64,000 bases of DNA from an uncultured Lachnospiraceae bacterium (GCA_902767015.1 CACXFV010000072.1:1-64000); one strand, 5' to 3'; counted from the stretch's first letter, positions 27,802 through 38,038 are shown. Made by a program: numbers and translations. The notes: a model not told the origin generated them from the letters alone.

Positions 27802-28200
27802 ATGACAAGAAGACAATTAAGAACACACGTATTTAAGCTTTTGTACCGTACCTTTTTCTATACGGCTGAGGAGATGGAAGGTCAGTTAGCATTATTTTTT
27901 GAAGATGCAGGGCCGGAGATGGAGGAGCAGGATCAGGAATATATCAGAAACAGGCTGCGTAGTATTATGAAGCTGCTGCCGGAGATTGACGGGGCGATTG
28001 ATGAAAAGTCTGAAAGCTGGAAAGTAAACAGAATGAATTATGTAGATTTGTCTATTATCAGACTTGCTTATTATGAGATATACCATGATGAGGATATCCC
28101 TATGGCAGTTGCCATTAACGAGGCGGTAGAGATTGCCAAAATCTATGGAGGAGAAGATTCTTCCTCCTTTGTCAACGGTATCCTTGCCAAGCTGCTATAA
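27802..28200 (+). CDS. nusB: Transcription antitermination factor NusB
   Basis: A 132-residue all-helical RNA-binding factor for rRNA antitermination. Markers are RRQLRTHVFKLLYRTFF at the start and ILRLAYYEI-like SIIRLAYYEIYH...VAINEAVEIAKIYGGEDSSSFVNG at the end. The ATG at 27802 gives the usual MTRRQLR start; the TTG at 27790 is almost touching the AGGAG site and is rejected. Confidence 0.95.
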   Translation: MTRRQLRTHVFKLLYRTFFYTAEEMEGQLALFFEDAGPEMEEQDQEYIRNRLRSIMKLLPEIDGAIDEKSESWKVNRMNYVDLSIIRLAYYEIYHDEDIPMAVAINEAVEIAKIYGGEDSSSFVNGILAKLL

Positions 28201-28253
28201 GCCGGTTACCGGAGAAGAACAAAGAGTTTTCAGAACATAGAAAAGAGGAAGCT

Positions 28254-29474
28254 ATGGCAGGAGTCTATACAGTGGAACAGGCTAACAGATATATTAAGAA
28301 TATGTTCGAGCAGGACTTTCTGCTTTCAGATATTTCTGTCAGGGGAGAAGTATCCAATTGTAAGTATCACTCATCAGGGCACATTTATTTTTCCATCAAG
28401 GATAAAGGCGGTGTGCTCTCTTGTGTCATGTTTGCAGGCAGAAGAAATGGTCTTCTGTTCCGGATGGAGGATGGGCAGAAGATTATTGTTTCAGGCAATA
28501 TAGACGTATATGAGAGGGATGGCAGATATCAACTGTATGCCAAAAAGATTGAAAAGGAGGGCATTGGTGATTTATATAAGAGATATCTTGCACTAAAGGA
28601 CGAGCTGGAACAGATGGGAATGTTTGCCGAAGAATATAAGCAGCCGATACCACGCTATGCGGATACGGTGGGAGTGGTTACCGCCGGAACAGGCGCGGTG
28701 ATACAGGATATCGTGAATGTATCCCGCAGAAGAAATCCGTATGTGAGAATTATATTGTATCCTGTCAAGGTGCAGGGAGAGGGCGCTGCTGAAAGTATCG
28801 CACAAGGAATAGAATATCTGGACCGTCTTGGTGTGGATGTCATCATCACAGGACGCGGCGGTGGTTCGATAGAAGACTTGTGGGCATTTAATGAGGAAAT
28901 TGTTGCCAGAGCAATATTTGGCTGCCGGACACCGGTGATTTCTGCGGTAGGTCATGAGACAGATTATACGATTGCAGATTATGTGGCAGATTTGAGAGCC
29001 CCTACACCGTCAGCAGCGGCGGAGCTGGCCGTATATGAATATGAGCAGTTGACTGCCCGGCTTGAGAGAGCCAACAGTGTAATGCTTTTACGGCTTCAGT
29101 CACGGGTAAAGGATGCCAGAAAGAGACTTGCTGACTATGAATGGCGGCTGAAACGGCTTTCGCCGGAATATATGCTTAACGGAAAAAGGCAGAGAGTGGA
29201 GGATGCAAGAATAAAGCTTGCAAAAAGGATGAAGGAGCTGCTGAAGGACAGGCGGCACAGTGTAAGCATTTTATCAGAGCGGTTAAGCGGGGTATCGCCG
29301 ATTAACAAATTATCAGGCGGGTATGCCTATGTCAGCGATGAACAACAGCACGCTGTCTTGTCGGTAGAGGCGGTTAGTGAAGGGGAGCATTTGAATATAT
29401 TTGTAAAGGACGGAAGAATCAGTGCTACCGTGAATCATAAAGATAAAAAGGATATCAACAATCTTTTTACGTGA
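28254..29474 (+). CDS. xseA: Exodeoxyribonuclease VII large subunit
   Basis: A 406-residue nuclease subunit with an N-terminal OB fold (DISVRGEVSNCKYHSSGHIY) and the catalytic domain with GVVTAGTGAVIQDI, ITGRGGGSIEDLWAFN and SAVGHETDYTIADYVADLRAPTPSAAAE. The C-terminus has a coiled-coil and the short closing domain (PINKLSGGYAYV). Slightly shorter than the E. coli enzyme, normal for clostridia. In the second residue of the TGTG-type loop a Thr appears where many homologues have Ser. Confidence 0.95.
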   Translation: MAGVYTVEQANRYIKNMFEQDFLLSDISVRGEVSNCKYHSSGHIYFSIKDKGGVLSCVMFAGRRNGLLFRMEDGQKIIVSGNIDVYERDGRYQLYAKKIEKEGIGDLYKRYLALKDELEQMGMFAEEYKQPIPRYADTVGVVTAGTGAVIQDIVNVSRRRNPYVRIILYPVKVQGEGAAESIAQGIEYLDRLGVDVIITGRGGGSIEDLWAFNEEIVARAIFGCRTPVISAVGHETDYTIADYVADLRAPTPSAAAELAVYEYEQLTARLERANSVMLLRLQSRVKDARKRLADYEWRLKRLSPEYMLNGKRQRVEDARIKLAKRMKELLKDRRHSVSILSERLSGVSPINKLSGGYAYVSDEQQHAVLSVEAVSEGEHLNIFVKDGRISATVNHKDKKDINNLFT

Positions 29475-29525
29475 TATTATTGAAGGCTTATTTTGCCGCA
29501 GCAGGCGGCCTGAATGGAGGAAAAA

Positions 29526-29720
29526 ATGGCACAGGCAAAATCACTGGAACAGAACTTAGCGGAGCTTGACATTGTGATAGAAAAAATGAGCAGGGAGGAT
29601 ATCTCGCTGGAGGAAGCCTTCAAACTCTATCAACAGGGCGTGAAGCTGTGCAAAAGCTGCAATGATAAAATTGATAAGGTAGAAAAGCAGCTTGAGATCA
29701 TAGGAGAAGAACAGTCATGA
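29526..29720 (+). CDS. xseB: Exodeoxyribonuclease VII small subunit
   Basis: A 64-residue helical hairpin protein (SLEQNLAELDIVIEKM, ISLEEAFKLYQQGVKL). The ATG at 29526 is preferred to the one at 29514 because GGAGGAAAAA lies directly before it. Its TGA overlaps the ATG of ispA (29717-29720). Confidence 0.93.
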   Translation: MAQAKSLEQNLAELDIVIEKMSREDISLEEAFKLYQQGVKLCKSCNDKIDKVEKQLEIIGEEQS

Positions 29721-30637
29721 AAAGTTTTGAGGAAGAATTAAACAATAGAGTACAATATATAGAGAAAGTCATTCGTTCATATCTGATTGATGAAAAAGAG
29801 AAAAAGGCGGACAGGCAGTCAGAGATTTATGAGGCCATGAATTACAGTATTCTGGCAGGCGGAAAAAGGTTACGACCGATGCTTGTATTAGAAGTATCCA
29901 GACTGTTTGGCGGCGCTGATGAGGATACAGGTTGTTTTATGGCTGCGATTGAGATGATTCATACCTATTCCCTTGTGCATGACGATTTGCCGGCGATGGA
30001 TAATGATGAATACAGACGGGGAAGAAAAACAACTCATGTGGTATATGGCGAGGCAATGGGAATCCTCACCGGAGATGCTTTGCTTAACTATGCTTTTGAG
30101 ACGGCGATTAAGGGAATCAGAACGGCTTCTGACTTACACAGAGCATTAAGGGCGCTTGAGATATTATCAGAAAAAGCCGGTGTATTCGGTATGATTGGCG
30201 GGCAGGTGACGGATATCAAATTTGAAGGTCAAACCGTCAGTGAGGGGATTGACAATGATATTGCTACCCTGGACTATATCAATGAATTAAAGACAGGAGC
30301 GCTGATTGAGGCAGCGATGATGATGGGAGCTGTTTTGGCAGGTGCCGGTGAAGAGGAGGTTGCCGTGATAGAAAGCGTTGCTTCCGATATTGGCAGGGCA
30401 TTTCAGATACAGGATGATATTCTTGATGTGACAAGTACCAGTGAAGTGCTTGGCAAGCCTGTTATGAGTGATGAAAAGAATCATAAAACCACTTATGTCA
30501 ATCTGTTGGGAATCGATGGCGCCGGCGAACAGGTCAAAATACTGACAGAGCGTGCCATGGGAAAGCTCCGCTCGCTAAACGGTAAAAACGAATTCCTGGA
30601 GAAACTGATAGAAAGTCTCATTTACAGAAAAAAATAG
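29717..30637 (+). CDS. ispA: Geranyl/farnesyl diphosphate synthase
   Basis: A 306-residue trans-isoprenyl diphosphate synthase that condenses IPP with allylic diphosphates. The first Asp-rich motif is DDLPAMDNDEYRRG and the second DDILDVT; GGKRLRPML and FQIQDD are also present. It overlaps xseB by 4 nt (ATGA), indicating coupling. With dxs next door it supplies isoprenoid precursors for quinone or undecaprenyl carriers. Confidence 0.94.
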   Translation: MKSFEEELNNRVQYIEKVIRSYLIDEKEKKADRQSEIYEAMNYSILAGGKRLRPMLVLEVSRLFGGADEDTGCFMAAIEMIHTYSLVHDDLPAMDNDEYRRGRKTTHVVYGEAMGILTGDALLNYAFETAIKGIRTASDLHRALRALEILSEKAGVFGMIGGQVTDIKFEGQTVSEGIDNDIATLDYINELKTGALIEAAMMMGAVLAGAGEEEVAVIESVASDIGRAFQIQDDILDVTSTSEVLGKPVMSDEKNHKTTYVNLLGIDGAGEQVKILTERAMGKLRSLNGKNEFLEKLIESLIYRKK

Positions 30638-30682
30638 AGGCTGTTAAACGGTTATAGTAGTAGATAAAATGAAGGAATAGTT

Positions 30683-32539
30683 ATGGTAATTGAAAAGATT
30701 AATGAGTTGAATGATATTAAAGAGATTCCAAAAGAGGAATATCCGATACTTGCAGAGGAAATCAGAACCTTTTTAATAGAGGCGATTAGCAGACAGGGCG
30801 GGCATCTTGCGTCGAATCTGGGAGTGGTAGAGCTTACAATGGCGCTGCATCTGGCGTTGGAACTGCCGGAAGATAAGATTATTTTTGATGTCGGTCATCA
30901 GGCATATACACATAAGCTTTTGACCGGACGCAAGGAGGATTTTAATACTCTTAGAAGCTATGGAGGGATGAGCGGATTTCCTAAGAGAAGGGAAAACGAG
31001 TGTGACTGTTTTGATACAGGACACAGTTCCACCTCCATTTCTGCAGGTCTCGGAGTGGTTTCTGCCAATGAGATATTAGGCATCCCGGGTACTGTGGCAG
31101 CCGTCATTGGAGATGGCGCCCTTACAGGAGGAATGGCCTTTGAGGGCTTGAATAATGCAGCACAGTTAAAAAGAAATTTTATGATTATTCTCAATGATAA
31201 CAATATGTCGATTTCCGAGAATGTGGGCGGAATGTCCTCCTACTTAAGTAACATGAGAGCCGGAGAGATGTATAATGATATCAAAAACGGTGTGGTGGAT
31301 ACTTTAAACAGAATACCGGTGATTGGTGATAAACTGGTAAGCAAAATCAGAAAGACCAAGAGCAGTATTAAGCAATTGGTCATTCCGGGCATGTTGTTTG
31401 AAGATATGGGAATCACCTATCTCGGACCGGTTGACGGCCATAACGTTAATAAAATGGTAAAAATCTTTAAAGAGGCGAAAAAGTTAGACCATGCGGTTCT
31501 TATACATGTCATGACGAAAAAGGGCAAGGGATATGTGCCGGCAGAAAAGTACCCTTCGGTTTTTCATGGCGTGTCGCCCTTTCATATTGAAACGGGACAG
31601 CCCATCGCTAAGAAGGACAAACCAACCTATACGGATATCTTTTCAAAATACATTGTAAGGCTTGCAGAGCAGGATGAAAGTATCGCGGCGATTACAGCAG
31701 CGATGCCTGACGGCACAGGATTAAAGAAGTTTATGCAGAAGTTCCCGGAGCGTTTTTTTGATGTGGGAATTGCGGAGGAGCATGCCGTTACCTTTGCGGC
31801 TGGTCTGGCATCCGCCGGGATGAAGCCTTATTTTGCCGTCTATTCCTCCTTTTTGCAGAGAGGCTATGACCAGATTTTGCATGATGTCTGTATTCAGGAT
31901 TTGCCGGTAGTGTTTGTGGTGGACAGGGCAGGACTGGTGGGAAATGACGGAGAGACCCATCAGGGAATATTTGATTTTTCCTATATGTCAAATATTCCTA
32001 ATATGAATATATTTGCCCCTAAGAATAAGTATGAGTTGGGAGATGCACTGTTGTTCTCGAAAAGCTTTGAACACCCTCTTGCGATTCGTTATCCAAGGGG
32101 AGAGGCTTATGACGGACTGAAAGAATTTCGTTCTCCAATCGTGTTTGGAAAAAGCGAATATATTTATAAAGAAAAGGATATTGCCCTTGTGACCGTGGGC
32201 TCTATGGTGCAGGTAGCAGTGGAGGTAAGAGAACTGCTAAAGAAGCAGGGCTTCAATGTTACCCTTGTGAATGCCAGATTTGTGAAGCCGATTGATGAAA
32301 ATATGCTGATGGAGATATCGGATTTTCATCGGATGATTGTGACGATGGAAGAAAACGTATTAAATGGCGGCTATGGTGAGCGTGTTACCCGATTCCTTGT
32401 GGAGCAGGAGAAAGATTGTGAAGTGATTAATGTTGCGATACCGAATGTCTATGTGGAGCATGGCAGCGTTGCGGTTCTCAAAAAGGAGTTGGGACTTGAT
32501 AAAGACAGTATTGTCAAAAGAATATTGGAGAGATGGTAG
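30683..32539 (+). CDS. dxs: 1-deoxy-D-xylulose-5-phosphate synthase
   Basis: A 618-residue thiamine-diphosphate enzyme making DXP from pyruvate and glyceraldehyde 3-phosphate, the first step of the MEP pathway. Motifs: FDVGHQAYTHKLLTGR, the ThDP motif IGDGALTGGMAFEGLNNA...ILNDNNMSIS, and the transketolase centre DVGIAEEHAVTFAAGLA. Length is normal. RBS GAAGGAA. Confidence 0.96.
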   Translation: MVIEKINELNDIKEIPKEEYPILAEEIRTFLIEAISRQGGHLASNLGVVELTMALHLALELPEDKIIFDVGHQAYTHKLLTGRKEDFNTLRSYGGMSGFPKRRENECDCFDTGHSSTSISAGLGVVSANEILGIPGTVAAVIGDGALTGGMAFEGLNNAAQLKRNFMIILNDNNMSISENVGGMSSYLSNMRAGEMYNDIKNGVVDTLNRIPVIGDKLVSKIRKTKSSIKQLVIPGMLFEDMGITYLGPVDGHNVNKMVKIFKEAKKLDHAVLIHVMTKKGKGYVPAEKYPSVFHGVSPFHIETGQPIAKKDKPTYTDIFSKYIVRLAEQDESIAAITAAMPDGTGLKKFMQKFPERFFDVGIAEEHAVTFAAGLASAGMKPYFAVYSSFLQRGYDQILHDVCIQDLPVVFVVDRAGLVGNDGETHQGIFDFSYMSNIPNMNIFAPKNKYELGDALLFSKSFEHPLAIRYPRGEAYDGLKEFRSPIVFGKSEYIYKEKDIALVTVGSMVQVAVEVRELLKKQGFNVTLVNARFVKPIDENMLMEISDFHRMIVTMEENVLNGGYGERVTRFLVEQEKDCEVINVAIPNVYVEHGSVAVLKKELGLDKDSIVKRILERW

Positions 32540-32560
32540 TGCGATGCAGGAGGAAGCAGC

Positions 32561-33361
32561 ATGAAAGAGAGACTGGATGTATTGCTGGTGCAGAGAGGTC
32601 TTACTGAGTCAAGAGAAAAGGCAAAAGCGATTATTATGAGTGGCTGTGTATTTGTGAATAATGAGAAGGAGGACAAGGCAGGGCAGAGTTTTGACGTTGA
32701 TGCGGTCATTGAGGTCAGGGGGAATACCCTTAAGTATGTAAGCCGCGGCGGTCTTAAGCTGGAAAAGGCGATGGCGAACTTTGATGTCACGACAGAGGGC
32801 AAAATCTGCATGGATGTAGGTGCTTCCACAGGGGGCTTTACCGACTGCATGCTTATGAATGGTGCCGTCAGAGTCTATTCTGTTGATGTTGGCCATGGAC
32901 AGCTCGCATGGAAGCTTCGCAATGATGAGAGAGTAATCTGTATGGAGGGAACCAATATCCGGTATCTGACACCGTCTGATGTGGCAGATATTATTGATTT
33001 TGCCTCTATTGATGTCTCTTTTATCTCATTGACAAAGGTGCTTAAGGTAGTATATGAACTTTTATCTGCTTCGGGGGAGATTGTATGTCTGATTAAGCCT
33101 CAGTTTGAAGCAGGAAGGGAAAAAGTAGGAAAGAATGGGGTTGTCCGTGATAAATCGGTTCATCAGGAGGTAATCGGCATAGTGATTGATTTCGCCGAAC
33201 ATAATGGTTTTCAGGTGATGAATCTGGATTATTCACCCATCAAGGGACCTAAAGGAAATATTGAATATCTCCTCCATATAAAAAAGGGAGAGGGAGAACC
33301 CTTTGCAAGGGAGTTCATTGCGGATATTGTCCGGAGGGCACATGAGGAGCTTATGGAATAA
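32561..33361 (+). CDS. tlyA: TlyA family rRNA (cytidine-2'-O)-methyltransferase
   Basis: A 266-residue protein with an N-terminal S4 RNA-binding domain (RLDVLLVQRGLTESREKAK) and a FtsJ-like SAM methyltransferase (SRGGLKLEKAM, DVGASTGGFTDCML, YSVDVGHGQLAWKLR, KPQFEAGR). It probably methylates rRNA as TlyA does. It ends directly before the nadK ATG. Confidence 0.92.
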   Translation: MKERLDVLLVQRGLTESREKAKAIIMSGCVFVNNEKEDKAGQSFDVDAVIEVRGNTLKYVSRGGLKLEKAMANFDVTTEGKICMDVGASTGGFTDCMLMNGAVRVYSVDVGHGQLAWKLRNDERVICMEGTNIRYLTPSDVADIIDFASIDVSFISLTKVLKVVYELLSASGEIVCLIKPQFEAGREKVGKNGVVRDKSVHQEVIGIVIDFAEHNGFQVMNLDYSPIKGPKGNIEYLLHIKKGEGEPFAREFIADIVRRAHEELME

Positions 33362-34222
33362 ATGAAAAAAATCATCATTATTGCGAATGTATTAAAAGAT
33401 AAAGAGCTGAGTATTACAAACAGAATCGTCAAAATATTAAATGACAATCAAATTGTCTGTACCATATACACTGTACCAAGAATGGACGGAGGGGATGAGG
33501 GGCATAGTGACATCGGTATCGGCATAGTGGAGGATGACACGGACTGCATTATTATCGTAGGTGGCGACGGTACACTGATTCAGGCGGCGCGGGAGCTTTC
33601 GGGAGCAGACGTTCCGATGATTGGTGTCAATCTGGGTCACTTAGGATATTTAGCGGAGATAGAACAGGATAATATTGAAGAAATGATTGATATGATTATT
33701 CGGGAAAAATATAGAATACAATCAAGAATTATGTTGGAGGGCGGCGTATACAGAGGAGGCAGGCAGATTTATCACGATATTGCACTGAATGATATCGTGT
33801 GTGCACGTTCAGCAAAGCTGAGTGTGATTGATTTCAAGGTATATGTCAATGATGAGTTTCTCAATGATTACAGTGCCGATGGCATTATTATCTCTACTCC
33901 CACAGGCTCTACGGCATATAATTTGTCTGCAGGAGGACCGGTGTTAGAGCCGGGTGCCAATATTATCGTCATAACCCCCATCTGTACACACACTCTGGGT
34001 GTCAGAAGTATTGTGTTGTCGGCAGCGTCTGATATTGCCATTGAGATATGTCCTACCAGACATTATGATGACAATCATTCCAGCGTGTATTACGATGGCA
34101 ATGTGTCATACGCCTTAGAGTCGGGAGATGTTATCAGAATCAAAATGTCCGAACAGAAGACAAAGATTATGAAGTTGAACAGCATGAGCTTTGTGGAGGT
34201 GCTTCATAAAAAAATGAACTGA
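33362..34222 (+). CDS. nadK: NAD kinase
   Basis: A 286-residue kinase that makes NADP from NAD. The catalytic GGDGT is in IIVGGDGTLIQAAREL. NLGHLGYLAEIE and DGIIISTPTGSTAYNLSAGGP are the other family motifs. The ATG directly follows the tlyA stop, with AGGAG inside the tlyA tail serving as RBS. Confidence 0.95.
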   Translation: MKKIIIIANVLKDKELSITNRIVKILNDNQIVCTIYTVPRMDGGDEGHSDIGIGIVEDDTDCIIIVGGDGTLIQAARELSGADVPMIGVNLGHLGYLAEIEQDNIEEMIDMIIREKYRIQSRIMLEGGVYRGGRQIYHDIALNDIVCARSAKLSVIDFKVYVNDEFLNDYSADGIIISTPTGSTAYNLSAGGPVLEPGANIIVITPICTHTLGVRSIVLSAASDIAIEICPTRHYDDNHSSVYYDGNVSYALESGDVIRIKMSEQKTKIMKLNSMSFVEVLHKKMN

Positions 34223-34318
34223 CATGATTGGAATGGTGGAAGTTTGAAGGGTTACTTTCAAACTACTTATTGATGGCAGTATTACAAGCAGGGCTTGTGA
34301 CATGCAGGAGGTAGGAAC

Positions 34319-34768
34319 ATGAAGTTTGAACGGCACAAAAAGATAATAGAACTTATCAATGAATATGACATTGAAACACAGGAGGAGCTGGCGAGACTTC
34401 TCAATGAGCAGGGATATAATGTGACACAGGCCACCGTATCAAGGGATATACGCCAGTTAAAGCTTGTCAAGCAGAGTGTAAATGGCAGACAGAAATATAT
34501 TGTGCTTCAGCCGAAGCTTTCAGTGCCAAGCTCTAAGAGTATCGGTATTTTAAGAGAAGGCTTTGTGTCTATGGCGATGGCGCAGAATATCTTAGTGGTA
34601 AAGACCGGTGCAGGCATGGCAATGGCGGTGGCAGCGGTACTGGATGCTATGGAGTGGAGTGAGATTGTGGGCTGCATCGCCGGTGACGATACGATTATGT
34701 GTGCTATCTCCAGTGTGGATGATACTTTGCTCGTGATGGATAAAATTAATAAACTATTGGAAGACTAA
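34319..34768 (+). CDS. argR: Arginine repressor
   Basis: A 149-residue ArgR with the N-terminal winged helix (ETQEELARLLNEQGYNVTQA, VSRDIRQLKL) and the hexamerisation domain with the arginine-binding GDDTIMCA. RBS AGGAGGT. It lies between nadK and recN, its usual clostridial position, so its location does not mean it controls these neighbours. Confidence 0.95.
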   Translation: MKFERHKKIIELINEYDIETQEELARLLNEQGYNVTQATVSRDIRQLKLVKQSVNGRQKYIVLQPKLSVPSSKSIGILREGFVSMAMAQNILVVKTGAGMAMAVAAVLDAMEWSEIVGCIAGDDTIMCAISSVDDTLLVMDKINKLLED

Positions 34769-34786
34769 GTGTGAAAGGATGAATGT

Positions 34787-36484
34787 ATGCTAATTAATGT
34801 TAATGTCAAAAATCTTGCCTTAATCAATAAGGTGGATATATATTTTGATGATGGTCTCAATATCATGACCGGTGAAACAGGAGCAGGTAAATCTATCATT
34901 ATCGGCTCTATTTTAATTGCGCTGGGAGGAAGAATCCCGAAGGATATTGTCAGGGATGAGAGCAAAGAGGCGCTGATAGAACTGGCATTTCAGATACATA
35001 ACCCACTTATCAGACAACAATTAGAGAAGATGGGAGTAGAACTTGATGATGAGGGCAATCTGATTATTGCCAGAAGAATTATCGGCGGAAGGAGTAATAT
35101 TAAGGTCAACGGGGAAAACTATACCACAGGTAATTTAAAAAAGATAACAGAGCTGCTGATTGACATACATGGTCAGCATGACCACCAGTCGTTGTTAAAG
35201 CCTTCGAAACAGCTGGAGATATTGGATGATTTTGCGGGCAATGAAATCAAACAACTGAAACAGGATATCAGTCAGGAATACAAATCCTACAGAGAACTGC
35301 AAAGACAGCTGGAGGAATTTGATATAGATGACGATAAGCGGGCGAGAGAGATATCCTTCTGCAGATTCGAGATAGAAGAGATAGAAAATGCCCATTTGGT
35401 GGAGGGCGAGATGGCAGATACTGAGAGTCTGTATAAAAAAATTTCCTCCTCACAGACGATTATAGAAAAAATGAATGAGCTGTATTCCCTCTTTGATGAC
35501 CGGATGGGTGGTATATCAGAGAGAGTATCAGAGGCATACAGGATATCACAGTCTGCCAGTGAGTTAGATGAAGACCTGTCGGGAATTGTGGACAGTATAG
35601 CAGATATGGAGAGCATTTGTGCTGATACAAAGAGAGCTGTCAGAGATTATGTGGAGGAAATGTCCTTTGATGAACAGCAGGCGCGTGAAGTGGAGCAGAG
35701 ACTTGATCTTTTGAACCGTTTAAGACAAAAGTATGAAAATGAGAAAAAATATACGGATCCTATCAAAAATATTTTAGCTTATAAAAGTGCTCAGGAGAAA
35801 AAGCTTGACCTGCTTGAAAATCTTGAAAGTAGAAAGAATGAGCTGCAGTCAGAGCTTCATAAAGCAGAGAGTGCACTGGAGGTCTTATCTGACAGGCTTA
35901 CAAAAGTGAGGAAGACAGCTGCGTCAGAACTTGGGGGTAAAATTGTGGAGGTACTCAATGGACTGAATTTTTTAGATGCAAAATTTGAGATTCAATTTAC
36001 TAAAAAGGGACAGTATACTGCCAATGGCTGTGATGATATTGAATTTATGATTTCTACGAATCCGGGAGAAGAGACAAGACCATTGCAAAAGATTGCGTCA
36101 GGAGGAGAACTTTCAAGAATTATGCTGGGTATCAAGACCATCATGGCATCAAAGGATGAAATAGAGACATTGATTTTTGACGAGATTGATACGGGAATCA
36201 GTGGAAGAACGGCACAGATGGTGGCAAAAAGGTTAAGCGAGCTCAGCGGATTCAGACAGGTCATCTGCATCACCCATCTTCCGCAGATTGCAGCCATGGC
36301 AAATGCCCATTTCCTGATTGAAAAAAAAGTAACGGATAACGTAACGCAGACCGGTATTGATAAACTGGAGGAAGAACAGTCTGTAAACGAACTGGCAAGA
36401 ATGCTGGGGGGAGAAAAAATCACGGATACGGTACTTCAAAATGCCAGAGAAATGAAGCAGCTTGCCAGAGGTATTCATAAGTAA
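34787..36484 (+). CDS. recN: DNA repair protein RecN
   Basis: A 565-residue SMC-like ATPase for double-strand break repair. Walker A TGETGAGKSI is at about residues 27-36, a central coiled coil spans about 150-380, and the C-terminal signature KIASGGELSRIMLGIK, Walker B LIFDEIDTGISGRTAQ and CITHLPQIAAMA follow. Length fits the family. Confidence 0.96.
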   Translation: MLINVNVKNLALINKVDIYFDDGLNIMTGETGAGKSIIIGSILIALGGRIPKDIVRDESKEALIELAFQIHNPLIRQQLEKMGVELDDEGNLIIARRIIGGRSNIKVNGENYTTGNLKKITELLIDIHGQHDHQSLLKPSKQLEILDDFAGNEIKQLKQDISQEYKSYRELQRQLEEFDIDDDKRAREISFCRFEIEEIENAHLVEGEMADTESLYKKISSSQTIIEKMNELYSLFDDRMGGISERVSEAYRISQSASELDEDLSGIVDSIADMESICADTKRAVRDYVEEMSFDEQQAREVEQRLDLLNRLRQKYENEKKYTDPIKNILAYKSAQEKKLDLLENLESRKNELQSELHKAESALEVLSDRLTKVRKTAASELGGKIVEVLNGLNFLDAKFEIQFTKKGQYTANGCDDIEFMISTNPGEETRPLQKIASGGELSRIMLGIKTIMASKDEIETLIFDEIDTGISGRTAQMVAKRLSELSGFRQVICITHLPQIAAMANAHFLIEKKVTDNVTQTGIDKLEEEQSVNELARMLGGEKITDTVLQNAREMKQLARGIHK

Positions 36485-36629
36485 CACGATCTGCAGCACT
36501 GCAGTAACTGAGTAACAACAATTAACAGTTTTTATTAAAGCCATCTGCATATAATGATTGTATGAGAAAAAATCAAAAACCTGTATGGAAAATTGTTTTT
36601 TTCAATCATATATGAGGGGTGGCTTTTTT

Positions 36630-37892
36630 ATGCAAAAAAACGGAAAAATGATAAATAGCAGAAATCTGACAGACAGCAGAAAACGTGGTTATCGGGGAAT
36701 TTTGCTTGTATGTTTAATGATTATGACATTTTTTACCACAATTTATTCGTGGCATGTGATTGATGCGGAGATACCGGATGAAGTCAGTGTGTTTTCAGGG
36801 GACGAAATTGTCATCAGGTCAGGACTGCCGCTTAAATACGAGCTTCCAGAGGATATCCTTGAGGTTGCTGCCATGTCTGAAAACAGTATGGTTAAAAATT
36901 ACACGGTGCAGACAAAGTTGTTTGGAGTGATACCGGTAAAAAAGGTAAAGGTCAGTATCATTGATAAAAAGAAGGTGATACCCTGCGGATTCCAGATAGG
37001 TATCTATCTGCACACGGAAGGGGTTATGATCATCGACACGGGAGATGTGACGGATTTGAATGGCAATGTATGCTGCCCGGCGGAAAATATCGTTAAAGCC
37101 AATGACTACGTAGTGTCACTCAATGATATTTCCGTCAGCTCTAAATCCCAACTGATATTTTTGCTGAATAAATACGGAGCGGAGGATATTGTACTGGGCA
37201 TCAGGAGAAATGGTCAGCTGTTAAAGGTAAAGATAAAACCTGTCTGCACCGGAGAGAATCAGTATAAGGCAGGAATATGGGTGAGGGATGACTCACAGGG
37301 CATCGGAACCATTACTTACGTCACAGAAGATGGCATATTTGCCGGTCTTGGTCATGGTATCAGTGATGTGGATACGGGAAAGCTGCTAAGCTCTAAGGAC
37401 GGCATTTTATATGACGCAGATATCTGGGGCATTAAGAAAGGAGAAAAGGGAAGTCCGGGCGGACTTTTGGGTTCCATCACTTATGAAACACAAAATGAAC
37501 TGGGTAAGATAACCGGTAATACAAATTATGGTATTTTCGGTGAGGCAAATCATAAACTTATGGAAAAATGCAAGGGTGAGAGCATTGATATAGCCCTTAA
37601 GCAGGAAATTGAGCCGGGGGCAGCAGTGGTGAGGTGTATGATGAACGGAGAGTTAAAAGATTATAACATTATGATAGAAAAGGTGGATTATGCAGATAAC
37701 ACAAAGGATAAAGGGATGGTCATCAGAATAACGGATGAAGAACTTTTGTCATATACCAACGGTATTGTGCAGGGAATGAGCGGAAGTCCTATTTTGCAGA
37801 ATGGGAAACTCATTGGGGCGGTGACACATGTGTTTGTGGATGATCCCACCAGAGGATATGGAATATTTATTGAGACGATGTTGAGCGAATAG
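36630..37892 (+). CDS. spoIVB: SpoIVB peptidase (S55)
   Basis: A 420-residue protein with an N-terminal membrane segment (GILLVCLMIMTFFTTIYSW), a PDZ domain (about 150-215), and the SpoIVB serine peptidase domain with the catalytic His in GLGHGISD and Ser in VQGMSGSPILQNGKLIGAVTH. Made in the forespore, it triggers activation of sigma-K processing in spore formers. The ATG at 36630 has GAGGGGTGG before it; an in-frame TTG at 36558 would add 24 unlikely residues. Confidence 0.94.
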   Translation: MQKNGKMINSRNLTDSRKRGYRGILLVCLMIMTFFTTIYSWHVIDAEIPDEVSVFSGDEIVIRSGLPLKYELPEDILEVAAMSENSMVKNYTVQTKLFGVIPVKKVKVSIIDKKKVIPCGFQIGIYLHTEGVMIIDTGDVTDLNGNVCCPAENIVKANDYVVSLNDISVSSKSQLIFLLNKYGAEDIVLGIRRNGQLLKVKIKPVCTGENQYKAGIWVRDDSQGIGTITYVTEDGIFAGLGHGISDVDTGKLLSSKDGILYDADIWGIKKGEKGSPGGLLGSITYETQNELGKITGNTNYGIFGEANHKLMEKCKGESIDIALKQEIEPGAAVVRCMMNGELKDYNIMIEKVDYADNTKDKGMVIRITDEELLSYTNGIVQGMSGSPILQNGKLIGAVTHVFVDDPTRGYGIFIETMLSE

Positions 37893-37931
37893 TAATACTG
37901 TATAGCTGAATTGTCACATGGATGTCGGTTG

Positions 37932-37987
37932 TTGTCGAAAAAAATTGCACAATAATGATTGCATTATTTTGGCAATAATTATATAAT
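37932..37987 (+). promoter_or_regulatory. spo0A promoter with upstream 0A box
   Basis: TTGCAT (37959-37964), 17 nt, TATAAT (37982-37987) is a vegetative promoter about 50 nt before spo0A. TTGTCGAAA (37932-37940) matches the Spo0A binding site TGTCGAA, 18 nt upstream of the -35, suggesting autoregulation. An AATAATG/CATTATT inverted repeat covers the -35. Confidence 0.6.
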
Positions 37988-38038
37988 TGGTGTGCAAAAT
38001 GGTTATAAATAAAGAATAATAGGAGGAATTAGGGGATT

